Counted from the stretch's first letter, positions 1 through 44,670 are shown. The stretch: DNA of 64,000 bases from Doris montereyensis (GCA_037039925.1 JAXRKP010001491.1:43501-107500), one strand, 5' to 3'. Notes: generated by a model not told the origin, from the letters alone. Numbers and translations: made by a program.

Positions 1-201
1 TGTCCGCTCCACGCATCAGAGAGAACAGCGATATGGTTGGGTGAGACACCTTTAGAAGAAAACTCTACTGTCGTGTGAAGAGTGTCTACAAGAGACTATG
101 CATTTCATGGAGACAATCCACATTCCGCTGACAGAGAGATCGAAGAAGGAGAAGAATAGTAGTCATGTAATACATAATATTATTTGGTAATAGACCTATG
201 A
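1..201. other. No gene seen
   Basis: AT-rich sequence with no protein or RNA feature that I recognise, ending at the first SINE. Confidence 0.5.
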
Positions 202-500
202 GTGTCGTCAGCAGCTGAGTCATTAGGCTGCCGGACTTGGGATTGTGAGGTCCTGGGTTCAAAACTCTGGCAAAGCTAGGTCTGACGTTGTGTTCCTTTG
301 GGAAAGACACGTAACACATTTTTTTCCCGCACGACTCGGGTATAAATGGGTTCAGCATTAGCTTCTGAGTTAAAACCTGTGTCAGACTAGAGTCCTGTCC
401 ACTAGGTTATTGTTATCACCTGTTCCACTTCGTGTTATAGACACACGGAAGAGAAGCTCTGATTCTATGGGCCATAAAATGGTCTTGAAGGAATTTTTAA
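202..500 (+). mobile_element. SINE family A, copy 1
   Basis: tRNA-like head (gtcgtcagcagctgagtcattagg ... box B-like ggttcaaaactc, degenerate) followed by a body shared with other copies: ctaggtctgacgttgtgtt, acctgtgtcagactag, and the end gggccat...ttgaaggaa. Decayed copy. Confidence 0.8.
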
Positions 501-1300
501 TGGCATTTTTAAAAAGTCTGTTGATTGCTAAGTATTAAGTATTTGAGAAAGCATGTTTTCATCAAAATAGTAGTGATACATATAGTTTGTATGTACTTTC
601 AGGCCATGGAAGGAAGGCAAGTCAGCATACATTTGAATAGTTGCTGATGGAAAGAGAGAGATTGAGACATTATTACGTCTTGAATCTTTTTTTTCTTTTT
701 TTCTTCTCAGTTTTGTTGGGTAGACTAGAGCAACATTATTTCTCCATACTAACACAATGTCTGCAAAAGGGAAGGAAACACTCAGTTGTGGATCATGAAT
801 TCTATCAAATTAAAAACATTAACGTTAAAAGGAGAGTGAGAATTTTGTTTACAGGTTTTGTTTTATTTCCATCATATGTTATATTTCTAAAATATATTTA
901 CAAACAAAAGAAATGTATCATAATACTATTTACTACTGTTTGCTGAATAATTTTTTGTACTGATTTTTTTCTTTTTCAAAACTGTAGTGGAGCTGCATAA
1001 AATCTTATACATGAAGTAGACTGCAGATATTCAATCGGGTACAATTGTGTTTAACTTTATAAGGCACCCAACACTCTTCATGCAAACACTCTTCATGCAA
1101 CCATTATTTTTGTTAGCTTGTCCCCTACCTTACTGTCTCAGTCTCCCCCTTATTGATAACCACCACACACACACAGACAGATAGATAATTTTATCTCGTA
1201 TACCTAATATCTTTATCTTCTGTAACAGTAACAGCCTTCCAGGAGCTGAGAGCTAGTCTGCGCCTATTTGATATTGTCCCTGTTTCCACTATGTCTGTCT
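501..1300. other. Non-coding, no gene seen
   Basis: AT-rich with a short duplicated caaacactcttcatgcaa motif near 1080-1100. No protein similarity seen in any frame. Confidence 0.5.
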
Positions 1301-1431
<131 letters not shown>

Positions 1432-1820
1432 TTCCTCCTTTTTTACGTTTTCTGCTTTTAAGAGTGTATCTCAGAGTTTTATTTCAAAATCATGGACACT
1501 TTCCCCTCTCACTGTCCTGATTGAGCTTCATGAAACAGGAAGCAATGCATTCCAGTTGATCACATTCCTCATTCATGCATTTGTTGTTTTACCCTATTTG
1601 CTGGGTGTTTAAGTTGACTTCCTTTTATGGACATATGTAACTGCCACTTTCTTGTAAATAGTTTGGCCATGTTTTTTCTCTTCACTATTTTTTTTTCATT
1701 GTTAAAAAAAACCCTTATAGAAGTGAATATCAAAATCAAAACCATAATATGCATTTTAAGTCCACAGATATCGGACAATACAGATCAAACAACCAAATAA
1801 GCATAACGTCAAATTTTTTT

Positions 1821-2058
1821 GTAGCGTCGATGGCCTAGTGATTAGGCTGCTGATCTTGGGGTCGGAGGTACCAGGTTCAAATCTTGGCAATGTTAGATTC
1901 GACATTGTGTTCCTTGGGAAAGATAATTTTCACGCATTAACCAGGTCGACCCAGGGTGCTGCCTAGGGGGTGATTATTATCACCTGTTTCGCTTCATATT
2001 ATAGAAACCAGGATACACTCTGGCTCTATGGGTCATATGGGCCTTGAAAGAATTTTTT
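1821..2058 (+). mobile_element. SINE family A, copy 2
   Basis: Head gtagcgtcgatggcctagtg with box A-like sequence, then ggttcaaatctt as box B, body tgtgttccttgggaaaga, and end tctatgggtc...ggccttgaaa. Lacks about 40 bp of the body present in copies 3 and 6. Confidence 0.82.
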
Positions 2059-2547
2059 CTCACTACTTACATTTATTTTTGTTAAACAAAATATATAAAT
2101 TGTCAATAATTTAATCGCCAAAAAGAAAATATATTTACATCACTTGTTCTTAATGTTAAAAGATGGTTCATTTTGCTACTATGCAAGTATTCAGCAACAC
2201 AAATTGTTTTATTTTACATATGAAATATAAGAGCTTTAAGAAATAAATAAATTTGTTTCTTAAAAAATTGTTGTGTCTTCCTCTCATTTCTTTTTTCCAT
2301 TTTGATACGTGAAGCTACTTGATAATGATATGCCTTGTTCCTGAAGTATACAGTACACTTTATAAGGGAAACAACACAGTTGCATGTAGTAAGAACCATT
2401 TTAGATATAAAACTATGGTGTACTGTAAAAGTGTAAGATACGCCTATTATTATTATTCGATCTCTTGAGATAATGCAGATCAGGTCGAAGTTAGAACACA
2501 GAAGAAGAAAATATTGTAAATCTGACATACAGAGTTCATCAATGTTC

Positions 2548-2845
2548 GGGGGAACTCAGTAGTCTAGAGGCAAGGTGTCGACCTCTCAACTAAAGGGTAG
2601 TGGGTTCAAACCCCGCCAAAAAGTTGAACATTTTCTCAGATTTTTTTTAGCAAAATCTAGCCCCTTGGTCCAGGTAGGTGGATCGACATGAAGTCCCACA
2701 CGGACGATAAAAAGGAGGTCCCGTGTGCATATCACACTTTGTGCACTTTAAAGATCACATGGTTATTTACAGGGCAGTCCGGGAGAAATTCAAAATCCTA
2801 CCAAAATCCCGAGATCACCTTAGTTGTAAATCAAATACAAAATTT
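2548..2845 (+). mobile_element. SINE family B, copy 1
   Basis: Head agtagtctagaggcaaggtg and box B-like gggttcaaaccccgcc, then ggtccaggtaggtggat, aaaaaggaggtcccgtg, caaagatcacatgg and acagggcagtccggg. Full-length relative to the other copies. Confidence 0.85.
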
Positions 2846-3398
2846 AAAAATCATCAATGTTCATAAAATTCAAATCTACACACAGACACATATTTACTTT
2901 TATCAGTTTTATCCTCTCCTGTCTAAAGGCCTTAATGTGTTAAACCTTTTTTTTTGTTAGTTGAAGTGGATTGCATGCTACTTTATTTTCGCAGGTAAAT
3001 CTCGAGAATTTCGTACATATGGAAATCACAAGATCAATAACAAAAAAGAAAATCATAAAATACATGGAGATCAGTCAATACGTAAAGTATGAAGAGAGGA
3101 AAGACAAATGGAAAGGAGAGAGACAGAGACAGAGAGAGAGAAACTCTCACAGTCTCTTCCCACATTAATAGTAATATTAATACAAATGTGGATACCATAC
3201 CAGCATTCATTAATGCAGTCTCTATCCTTTTGCTGAATGGTTATTTTAAACACTTCTCATGTGTTTCTTTTTTCTCTCTTTCGCTCTTCATGACAGTGAC
3301 ACCTCTCACCATATAGTATTTATCTCTACACCTGTACCTCTCTTCAATTAGGCTTAGTCCTTGTGAATGACTAAACTAACGTGGATATAGGACAACGT

Positions 3399-3459
<61 letters not shown>

Positions 3460-4010
3460 TATTGATATTGCGATGCATCAATCTTCTTCAAAAACCCTGA
3501 GGCGGAAATGAATGAAACACTTTTCTTGAGCGTTTACGTTTTAGTTAGCGAAGTATAGAGAAACGGACTACACAGTTGTCTGTTTAGACAAAGTGTTAGT
3601 GTTAGTTTGAAGTGTTGCCAGATTGAGAAAAACCGCATAATCCTCCTTCACAGGTCCACAGCGACTTCAAGTTTATGAAATCATAGATCTAATACGCTTG
3701 TACTTGTGTGTTAGCCATGTGTAGGAAAACGAACTGCACTAAGTTAAGACAAAGCGTAAGTTTGAACAGCTATTTGAAACACGCGTAATCCTGAGCTTTA
3801 CTTCAACAGGACAAACTGTTCCCCTGTTCACTCAGGAGTGTAAGATGTAAGTTTACGTATTGCAGACTTCTGGGCTATTTGCTGCTGTTTGTGTGTTGCG
3901 TCTCCTCTCACTACCCCTCCTACCTCCGTCTGTCTTTGTTTTCTCTTCTTTTGTTTGCTTTTTGTCTGCTTCCCATATTGATTTTCTTTGTCTTTTAACG
4001 TGCAGCGAAG
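2846..4010. other. Non-coding with (AG)n tract
   Basis: No gene seen. Contains (AG)n at about 3400-3456 and two similar segments near 3550-3650 and 3720-3830 (gaaacggactacac / gaaaacgaactgcac, ...cgcataatcct / cgcgtaatcct), which look like an old local duplication. Confidence 0.55.
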
Positions 4011-4139
4011 GCGGTTGGCGGGGGGATGCTGGTAGGTCATAATTTTTCATTTCTTTCACTTATCTTTTATCTTACTGTTTCTTTCTTAGTTCACCCTGTG
4101 ATCACTGCAATGGTGAACAGGGTAAATTTCAATGGAAAA
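4011..4139 (+). mobile_element. Family C repeat, copy 1
   Basis: About 130-bp element: ggttggcgg...gatgctggtaggt, then a pyrimidine-rich middle, gttcaccctgtgatcactgc and ggtaaatttcaatgg. Followed after about 100 bp by a long TA microsatellite. Confidence 0.8.
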
Positions 4140-4235
4140 AAAAAAGTGCAGCACGGCATGTGTCGAATGTAGTTATGCAAGCGCAATAAACCCTACTTGA
4201 TATTTCGTGAATCATTAGAATTACATGTATATCCA

Positions 4236-4364
<129 letters not shown>

Positions 4365-4689
4365 GTGTGTATAATAATAATAATAATAATAATTTGAAAC
4401 TATGATGTGTTTGTGTGGAAATTTTCATTTTATAAATCCTATACACGAGTATTAAAGTACACGGAATTGAAAACATCCACTCGCTGAATAAGATGTCACG
4501 CTCTTCTACCTATCCGATGCACACTTCACAGTAATATGTAGTTTTCATCACCGGTGCAAATATTATGTTGCGATCACAGGAAATGCACGATCACTTAATG
4601 ACAAACACCATGAACTTCAGACGTGTACTCGTCACTTGAATGAATGACAGAAACAGCTAAAAAAATGTTTTTAAGTGAGGAGTGGTTAA

Positions 4690-7010
4690 AAAGAAGAAAT
4701 GCATGACAGTAGTTTTGAGATAAACGGTTTTGTGTTGGAAAGAAATTACTGGTATACCACAGACGATAAAAAAAAACAGTGGAGGAGGTGTATGTGCTTA
4801 TATAAAAAACGCTGAAGTCATAAAAACGTTATTTATAATTCTAAAACAAACAATGCACAGCTGAGATTGATTTGAATTTCACAACACAACTGATTATGCG
4901 ATCTAACGGTATGAAATAGATATAGAACTAGAAGCTACGATCTTATTCACCAGGTTAGCCAGTCCTCGTCTTGAGTCTCAGTCTCAGTGATAAATTAACT
5001 CTTGGGCCCATTACAGGTACTGGAGATTGTCTAGCCAAGAAGAAAGAGTCATAAATACGCAGACCCTAATCTTTAAGACCGCACTATACATCGCGATAAT
5101 TCAATAAAATAATAGTAAACGTAATCTACACTTTATACGACGCTGACACAGCAAAAACAATGGGAATTACAGACAGTCCTTTTGAACAATTAACGTCATT
5201 CCCCGATTCTATGATACTTACAGCTGGAGATTTCAATGAAAGGAACCTTGACCCGCCCCTCCTATTCTACCAACATGCAACTCGTCAAGATAAAATAATT
5301 GACCTGTTATTTTACTCTAATGTGGCAAATGGATGTATAAGCAAAGCTCTACCACCACTCGGCACATCAGACTACAACATGGTACTAATGATGCCCAAGT
5401 ACAAGGCCAAACTGATTGGGGGAAAGAACAGTGAAGAAAACTAAGTTTGTCTGGAATGATGATACATGTGAAAGATTGAAAGGTTATTTTGCATGCACTG
5501 ATTGGATTGTGTTTTGTGACTCGTATGAGTGAGAGGGATAGCCTTCAGGAACTGAATGATATTGTGAGCTTTTATGTTAATGTATGTCAACAAACTTCCC
5601 TCCAAAAGAAAAATCACAAAAATATTTCTAAAAAATAGATCATGTGAACCCAACCAATTACTCAATAACAAAAAACGTATGAATAAAAATGATAAAAAGA
5701 AGAAAACAGTTCAGACGGAATTAAAAATGAAAATGCAAGAATTTCAATAACAGTCAATGAAAATGAAATAGATATTAAACTTTTCAATAATCTTAAACAA
5801 AACAAAGCCTGTGGACCCGAGAGTGTAACCTCACGTGTCATGACATTATGTTCTGATGAACTCTCAGGTATATTTTCGTACGTATTTAATTTATCACTGT
5901 CATTAAGTAAAATACCGAATGCTTGGAAAATGTCCCAAATATCTCATGTCCAAAATGCAGTAATGTAAAACAAATGAATGAATTAAGACCAGTGTTATCA
6001 ACATCTCTTTTAATGAAATGTCTTGAGAGGATTGTGTTAGAAACAATTCTTCTTACAATGAACCTATTTTCGACCTAAACCAATTTGCCTATCAATCTAA
6101 AAGGGTGTTAAATATGAAATTCTATTTTTTGTTGTTGCAAATAGCATGTGCTATCATCCTGATACTCCAAAAGCTATGTTAGAAATCTTTTCGTTGATTC
6201 TTCAAGTGGTTTTTATACATACAGCCATGTATCCTGATTTATAAATTGTTGGATATGGGTTTGGAAAAAGTGTAACTCTTTGGGTCTTAGATTTTCTGAC
6301 TAACAGACCCCAATTTGTCGGATTAAAATCAGAGAATGATATTTTTGATTCGTCAGTAATTGTAACAAACACTGGAGCACCCCATGGGACAGTCTTTGCA
6401 CCTGTCTACAGCAATGATTGTAAAACTGTTGTTTCTTTAAACATCCCAATAATTTAAAAAATAATGCAGATGATACATCTATCCAAGCTCTTATCAGATC
6501 AGAAGTTTACCTAATCAATTATGCTTAAGAAATTAAAAGGTTAGTACAGTGGTGTGATGAATATTATCTACAGCTTGCAAAGAAAACGAATGAAATTATT
6601 TTTGATTTAGGAAGACAAATAACACCCATAATGATATTGTTATAGAAGCTGGAAAAAGTTGAGAGAATTGATGAATACAAATATCTTGACATATTTTTTT
6701 TACGAGAAGTTAGAATGGCAAAAACAATCAAATGAAGTTTTAAAGAACGTAAACAAAAGAATGTAATTCATAAGGAAACTTTATAAGTTTCAAATTGATA
6801 ACATTTTTAAATAAGACTTTCTGTGAAGCTTGCAAAAAGCGTATTAGGTCTATCATTGTTTAATATAACAGCATGGGTGGGGGGGGGGGATACAAGGGAT
6901 CGAGAAAAGAAGAAGTTTAATAGGATACTGAAATACGTAGGGAAAACTGATAAATAATGTAAAGCCGGAAGATCGAACTCAGGTATACACTTAAAGACAC
7001 CACCTATCCT
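4690..7010 (+). mobile_element. Decayed CR1/L2-like non-LTR retrotransposon
   Basis: Fragments in several + frames match one LINE. Endonuclease pieces: GGVCAYIKN near 4783-4815, LTAGDFNE near 5220, and PLGTSDYNMV near 5360. Linker FACTDWIVFCDS-like near 5490-5520. Reverse transcriptase pieces: NLKQNKACGPESVTS near 5790, GAPHGTVFAP near 6370-6402 and ADDTSI near 6464, which keeps the catalytic Asp pair. Many stops and frameshifts, so it is inactive. Clade assigned by memory of domain style only. Confidence 0.8.
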
Positions 7011-7084
7011 CATTTCCCCATACCCAAAACAAATAGTAGAAGAGGTCGACTCATACTCATACTTTGTAAATCCCGCACTGAAAG

Positions 7085-7280
7085 ATATTTCTATCTATCA
7101 ATCTATCTATCTAGTTTGACTTTCTATCTATCAATCTATCTATCTAGTTTGATTTTCTATCTATCAATCTATCTTTCAAGTTTGACTTTCTGTCTATCAA
7201 TCTATCTTTCAAGTATGACTTTCTATCTATCAATCTATTTATCTATCTGTCTATATATGTATATATCTATCTGTCTATCT
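7085..7280. repeat. 33-bp TCTA-rich tandem repeat
   Basis: A 33-bp unit (tttgactttctatctatcaa ...) repeats about four times between 7094 and 7240, then grades into plain TCTA/TCTG. Confidence 0.85.
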
Positions 7281-7357
7281 ATCTATCCATCCATTTATGT
7301 CTACCTATCTGTCTCCCTGTATATTGATCTTTCTATTTATTTATCTTGCCTATCTCT

Positions 7358-7489
7358 GACAAGTGCTACATGCAGGTTCTAAATTTGTGCTTTCATTCTT
7401 ACTTACCTTTCATCTTGCTTTATTCTTTTAATTCACCCTGAGGTCACTGCATGTGGATGTAGTAGGCTAAATGTCAATGAGACAGACAA
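7358..7489 (+). mobile_element. Family C repeat, copy 2 (decayed)
   Basis: Keeps ctttcatcttgct, aattcaccctgaggtcactgc and aatgtcaatgagac. Sits directly before the large TCTA minisatellite. Confidence 0.65.
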
Positions 7490-7529
7490 ATATATCGATC
7501 AGCATATCTATCTTTATGTCTTTCTATAT

Positions 7530-8383
7530 GTGTGTCTGTTTGTCTATCTCATGTCTTTTCATCTATGTTTATCCATCTATGTCTATCTATTTGTAAGTCT
7601 ATCTATCTGTCTATCTATGTCTATTCATCTATGCCTATCTATTTGCAAATCTATCTATCTGTTTATCTATGTCTATCCATCTATGTCTATCTATTTGCAA
7701 ATCTATATATCTGTCTATCTATGTTTATCCATCTATGTCTATCTATTTGCAAATCTATATATCTGTCTATCTATGTCTATCCATCTATGTCTAGCTATTT
7801 ATGTCTATCTATTTGCAAATCTATCTATCTGTCTATCTATATCTATCCATCTATGTCTATCTATTTGCAAATCTATTTATCTGTCTATCTATGTCCATCC
7901 ATCTATGTCTATCTATTTGCAAATCTATCTATCTGTCTCTCTATGTCTATCCATCTATGTCTATCTATTTGCAAATCTATATATCATCTATCTATGTCCA
8001 TCCATCTATGTCTATCTATTTGCAAATCTATCTATTTGTCTATCTATGTCTATCCATCTATGTCTATCTATTTGCAAATCTATCTATCTATCTATCTATG
8101 TTTATCTATCTATGTCTATCTATTTGCAAATCTATCTATCTGTCTATCTATCTATCAATCTATGTCTATCGATTTGCAAATCTATCTATCTGTCTATCTA
8201 TGTCTAGCCATCTATGTCTATCTATTTGCAAATCTATCTATCTGTCTATCTATGTCTATCCATCTATGTCTATCTATTTCAAATCTATCTACCTGTCTAT
8301 CTATGTCTGTCTATTTATGTCTATCTATTTGCAAATCTATCTATCTGTCTATTTACCTACCTATCTATCTATTTATCTATCTA

Positions 8384-8414
<31 letters not shown>

Positions 8415-10384
8415 ATATCTATCTATTTGCAAATCTATCTATCTGTCTATCTATGTCTATCCATCTATGTCTATCTATCTGTCTATCTATGTCTATCTAT
8501 GTATCTATATATCTGTCTATCTATGTCCATCTATCTATGTCTATCTATTTGCTATCTATCTATCTGTCTATCTATGTCTATCCATCTATGTCTATCTATT
8601 TGCAAATTTATCTATCTGTCTATCTATGTCTATCTATCTATATCTATCTTTTGCAAATCTATCTATCTATCTATCTATGTCTATCCATCTATGTCTATCT
8701 ATTTGCAAATATATCTATCTGTCTATCTATGTCTATCTATCTATCTCTCTATTTCAAATCTATCTATCTGTCTATCTATGTCTAGCCATCTATGTCTATC
8801 TATTTGCAAATCTATCTATCTGTCTATCTATGTCTATCCATATATGTTTATCTATTTGCAAATCTATCTATCTGTCTATCTATGTCTAGCCATCTATGTC
8901 TATCTATTTGCAAATCTATTTGCAAATCTATCTATCTGTTTATCTATGTCTATCCATCTATGTCTATCTATTTGCAAATCTATCTATCTGTCTATCTATG
9001 TCTATCTATTTGCAAATCTATCTGTCTGTCTATCTATGTCTATCTATTTGCAAATCTATCTGTCTGTCTATCTATGTCTATCTATTTGCAAATCTATATA
9101 TCTGTCTATCTATGTCTATCCATCTATGTCAAATCTATTATCAAATCTATCTATCTGTCCATCTATGTCTATCTATTTGCAAATCTATCTATCTGTTTAT
9201 CTATGTCTATCTATTTGCAAATCTATCTATCTGTTTATCTATGTCTATCTATTTGCAAATCTATCTATCTGTTTATCTATGTCTATCTATTTGCAAATCT
9301 ATCTATCTGTTTATCTATGTCTATCTATTTGCAAATCTATCTATCTGTTTATCTATGTCTATCTATTTGCAAATCTATCTATCTGTTTATCTATGTCTAT
9401 CTATTTGCAAATCTATCTATCTGTTTATCTATGTCTATCTATTTGCAAATCTATCTATCTGTTTATCTATGTCTATCCCTATTTGCAAATCTATCTATCT
9501 GTTTATCTATGTCTATCTATTTGCAAATCTATCTATCTGTTTATCTATGTCTATCTATTTGCAAATCTATCTATCTGTCTATCTATGTCTATCTATCTAT
9601 GTCTATCTATTTGCAAATATATCTATCTGTCTATCTATTTGCAAATCTATCTATCTGTTTATCTATGTCTATCTATTTGCAAATCTATCTATCTGTTTAT
9701 CTATGTCTATCTATTTGCAAATCTATCTATCTGTTTATCTATGTCTATCTATTTGCAAATCTATCTATCTGTTTATCTATGTCTATCTATTTGCAAACCT
9801 ATCTATCTGTTTATCTATGTCTATCTATTTGCAAACCTATCTATCTGTTTATCTATGTCTATCTATTTGCAAACCTATCTATCTGTTTATCTATGTCTAT
9901 CTATTTGCAAACCTATCTATCTGTTTATCTATGTCTATCTATTTGCAAACCTATCTATCTGTTTATCTATGTCTATCTATTTGCAAACCTATCTATCTGT
10001 TTATCTATGTCTATCTATTTGCAAATCTATCTATCTGTTTATCTATGTCTATCTATTTGCAAATCTATCTATCTGTTTATCTATGTCTATCTATTTGCAA
10101 ATCTATCTATCTATCTATCTATGTTTATCTATTTGCAAATCTATCTATCTGTTTATCTATGTCTATCTATTTGCAAATCTATCTATGTCTATCTATGTCC
10201 TATTGTTGCAAATCTATCTATCTGTCTATCTATGTCTATCTATTTGCAAATCTATCTATCTGTTTATCTATGTCTATCTATTTGCAAATCTATCTATCTG
10301 TTTATCTATGTCTATCTATTTGCAAATCTATCTATCTGTTTATCTATGTCTATCTATTTGCAAATCAATCTATCTGTCTATCTA
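7530..10384. repeat. 2.9-kb TCTA-derived minisatellite with 52-bp and 38-bp units
   Basis: Two-tier array. From about 7560 to 8990 the unit is mostly 52 bp; from about 9000 to 10384 mostly 38 bp, the shorter unit lacking a 14-bp ccatctatgtctat block. Every unit holds the 10-bp palindrome ATTTGCAAAT (or ATTTGCAAAC in a block near 9797-10010). Spacing measured directly: 7697 to 7749 is 52, 9179 to 9217 is 38. All three + frames stay open for long stretches because TCTA/TGTC words hold no stop; these are not genes. Confidence 0.95.
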
Positions 10385-10386
10385 AA

Positions 10387-10533
10387 TGGTGGGCGGTTGG
10401 TGGACACTGCTGGTAGATCCTATTTCTTTCCTTTTCCTTCTTTCACTTATCTTTCATTTTTGCTGTTTCCTCTTAATTAACTCTGAGATCACCGCAATGG
10501 TGGACTGGGTTAATTTCAATAAAACAAACAATT
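10387..10533 (+). mobile_element. Family C repeat, copy 3
   Basis: Well preserved: ggttggtggacactgctggtag, cacttatctttcat, gctgtttcctcttaatt, ctgagatcaccgcaatggtg, ggttaatttcaataaaacaa. Begins exactly where the minisatellite ends. Confidence 0.88.
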
Positions 10534-10719
10534 TGTCTAAGTGTCTATCTATTCTATATATAAATCTACATGCATTTCTAATTCTTTCTTTTTTCTAGTT
10601 TTTTCTTTTTATCAAAGACTTGATTATATCTTTTGCGGTTTGCTGAAAAAAGTCTTTAAAGAGAGCACTTTTTTCTTTTCATCATATACCTTTACATAAT
10701 TCTGTTTCTCATTCCCAAG

Positions 10720-41639
<30,920 letters not shown>

Positions 41640-43923
41640 ATGCCTTAAGTCTTTCCATGAGGGTGTTATGTGGAATATGCGTTAGTCATATATATATGTA
41701 TATGTTACAATTACCTCTTACAGCTGGTGCAAATTTAAGCTGATTGCACAGGTCATATAGTTATTATGCAAATCAAAATGTTTAAGTTTCTATCATTGAA
41801 AAAAACAAACGAGTATCTAATATTTGAATGGAAGTTAAAATCTGTTTTTTGCTTAATGAAAACAAGACATGGACCACTAAATCATCATACGTCAACGTAT
41901 ACAGATTTTTTGTGCTTTTAACAAATTTGTTTTTGAACAAGGATTGAGAAATCCTTTTAGATAGCCTATAGGCCTATATGGTATTAAAAATATCAAACTG
42001 CAAAAATTGCTGACAATGTAATAATTGCTATTAATTTATCTTGTTGTCATCTTTTGCCCATTCATACCAGTCAAGTTACCTTCTTTCATCATATAAGAAC
42101 CTGCTGTTGTTTGTCATGGTCTTATCTTGGGACCTAATTCTCATTGTAAATGCCAATGACTCACTCAGTACATTATAACAGTCTCGTGTATTATATTCAT
42201 CTGTGGTCGTTATTCATCTTTCTTGATTTTTGGAACATTGTTGTTTGAAACCTCCATGGAACGAAGCGTTAAATGGAAATGTAATATATTCATTGCTTTC
42301 ATGCTTACTTGTTCCCAGGTACTTAGGTCATACCACTTATTGATGACTTTTTTCTTTCTTTTTTTTTTTTACTGTTTATGTCATTCTTCATTGGAATTGG
42401 ACACATTTGCTATCGTTTGTAACTTCTTTATTTCTGAAAGCAAGACGAAATGTCTTTTTTGGGTTCTTTTCACTGACTAGAAAATTAATGATGGGTGATA
42501 ATTGGTCACAAAAAATTCATAGAATGTTGTTATGGTTTTGGTTGTCAAGTCTTTTATTTTTGTTTTGTTTTGTCTTCATGTGGGTTGTTTGTTGTTTTGT
42601 TTTTTTGCCTTCCTTTAATTTGGAATTTTGTCGTTAGTAGGAATTACTTGTAACGTTTAAAAAAGAAAATTCTTAGTGTTCAAAATGTAGATGTCATTTT
42701 ATTTTTTCATTTATTCATAAAAATAGATGTGGAATCCATAAATGTAAATTGACAAATTATTACTCATTATCGCAGACACTCACAAATCTTGTTAACTGTT
42801 ACGCTTCTGAAGTCTGTTCTTGAATGCTTGGTTCTATACTGTTGGATTATGAGAATTTTAGAAATATAGGGGGGGGGGGGCGGTTGGTGGGTGGTGATGA
42901 CATGTATGCTACTTCTTTCCTTTCATTCAATCTTTCACCTATCTTTTATCTCATAGTTTCCTCTTAATTCATCCTGAAATCACCACGTATGGTGGACTGA
43001 ATAAATTTCAATGAAAAAGACGAAAAATAAAAGAAATAGAAAGACAAACTTCAGGGATAAATCAATGTGAGAGTGAAAGCTGGCAGTAAGTCGTGAATGC
43101 TTAGCAAGTGAAAAAATATATTTAAAAGCTCCGTTATGTGCCAAATGGCCTTTTATTTTTAGGATGCCAATTATTGTATTGTTCAATGCAATGTTCATAC
43201 ATATGGTAGAATCTGTGATCATCTTAAGAGTTTTAAACACAATGGCTTATACAATGTTTTACAAATCTTAGATGGATGATGTCTCAGAGTTGATATTCTG
43301 CTATGATATTCATGAACATAGTAGAGGATGAAAACGTGTGTTGTACATTTTTTTCTCAACTGTGACTTTCTGCAATATTGACCTTATTTACAGATTTCTA
43401 TTTTCTAGTTGATGTGGGGATAAAAATCGATTTTTAAAGTCAATTTTTGCCACAATGATATTTGTGTATTTTAATGCAAAAAAGCTGAAATTGTTTTCAG
43501 TGTTCATGTCAACGGGCAAGAAAAAATTCTGCTGTAATTTTGATTATTTATTCTTAAGAATAACGGTGATTCATATCTTTATATAAAATGACACATTTTA
43601 CAAAGGTGTTGAGAGGTATTTTAAATCCTCTCTAATTGAATTCTTCCGACATATTGTTTTTTTTAGCTGTGTCTTACTGTGCTGCTATTATAAATCTGAA
43701 AGTTTTTAGATTTTTCTTCCATATTTGAAACATGTTTTCTTGCTGATATTTGTTCTTTACTCTATGAGTGATTAATAAGAGAAAAATGAATTCACGTATA
43801 AATTTCGTTATGGTCTTTTAACGAATGTTGTCTCATTTGCCGCCTTGAACTATTTTATTTTCTGAATTGAATAGAAATGAAAGTGGACAAGATTAAAATG
43901 TATACTATGTATAGAGCAATAAA
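41640..43923 (+). other. Probable 3' UTR and downstream DNA of the myosin gene
   Basis: No ORF with recognisable protein follows the stop. AATAAA hexamers occur at 43026-43031 (within a family C repeat end) and 43918-43923 (followed by an A-rich stretch). Either could end the transcript; neither is proven. A family C copy lies inside. Confidence 0.45.
42881..43017 (+). mobile_element. Family C repeat, copy 10
   Basis: Preceded by a ten-G run; cggttggtgggtggtgatgaca...catcctgaaatcaccacgtatgg...ataaatttcaatgaaaa. Falls in the presumed 3' UTR. Confidence 0.82.
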
Positions 43924-44670
43924 TGTATAAAAAAATATATTGATTGCGATTGTGAGCTCTGGATTAATTGCTAGGTTCCCATGACCTTTTAAAGACATCT
44001 ATATCAGTAATAAAGGTAATTGCCTGTTTCAACAAACTATAAAATCGTCTAACTCTCTTGACCATCCTTCATATCAGTGAATATGACACAACAAATTAGA
44101 GATAAAAAAAATTTCCTCCACTGTTTTCCACTTGTATGGTCTGTAGCTTTTCTCATTGACTGATACATACACACAAACACAAACTTGCACTTTGCATTGT
44201 TATTCTCCTGATGGACTTCCAGGATATCTTTTCTCTACTCTTAGACCAAGTTTTACTTGAGAGGGAAATATTTTTGTTTAAAATTTTATTTATGGAACGT
44301 TCACCTTTTGATTCTGAAGTTACGTAAATGTTTGTTTTTGTGAGTTTACCAATCAGTTACTGTGAATGATTTCAAATTGCTTTGCTTTTGGAGAGAAGAA
44401 AAGAGTGTCCTTGAAGATGTATTTTATAAGACGATGGAATGAGTTCTCTTAAGACGATAAAAATTTGCAGGTGAAAAGGGTTCTTATTAGACGGTAAAAA
44501 TGTTCAGCCCGGAGGCTGAGTCAAGTTCTCCTGAAATTTTGCTGTGATAGGGGATTTAATATAAATATCAAGCAACGCTCCAGAATGGCCTTATCTTTTT
44601 TAGATATTCTTATATTACGCCTTGACCCGACTACCAATCTCCATCTAAATCTTTGTTTTTCTACATGTGG
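43018..44670. other. Non-coding, no gene seen
   Basis: AT-rich sequence downstream of the myosin gene without recognised repeats or ORFs. Confidence 0.5.

Noticed and set aside
7560..10384. CRISPR-like regular repeats of 38 and 52 bp
   Set aside because: There are no unique spacers, no adjacent cas genes, and the sequence is from a eukaryote.
7530..10480. Very long + strand ORFs (up to 723 codons) in three frames
   Set aside because: The frames are open only because TCTA/TGTC words contain no stop codon. The translation is a repeat of the DNA unit and shifts phase with each unit.
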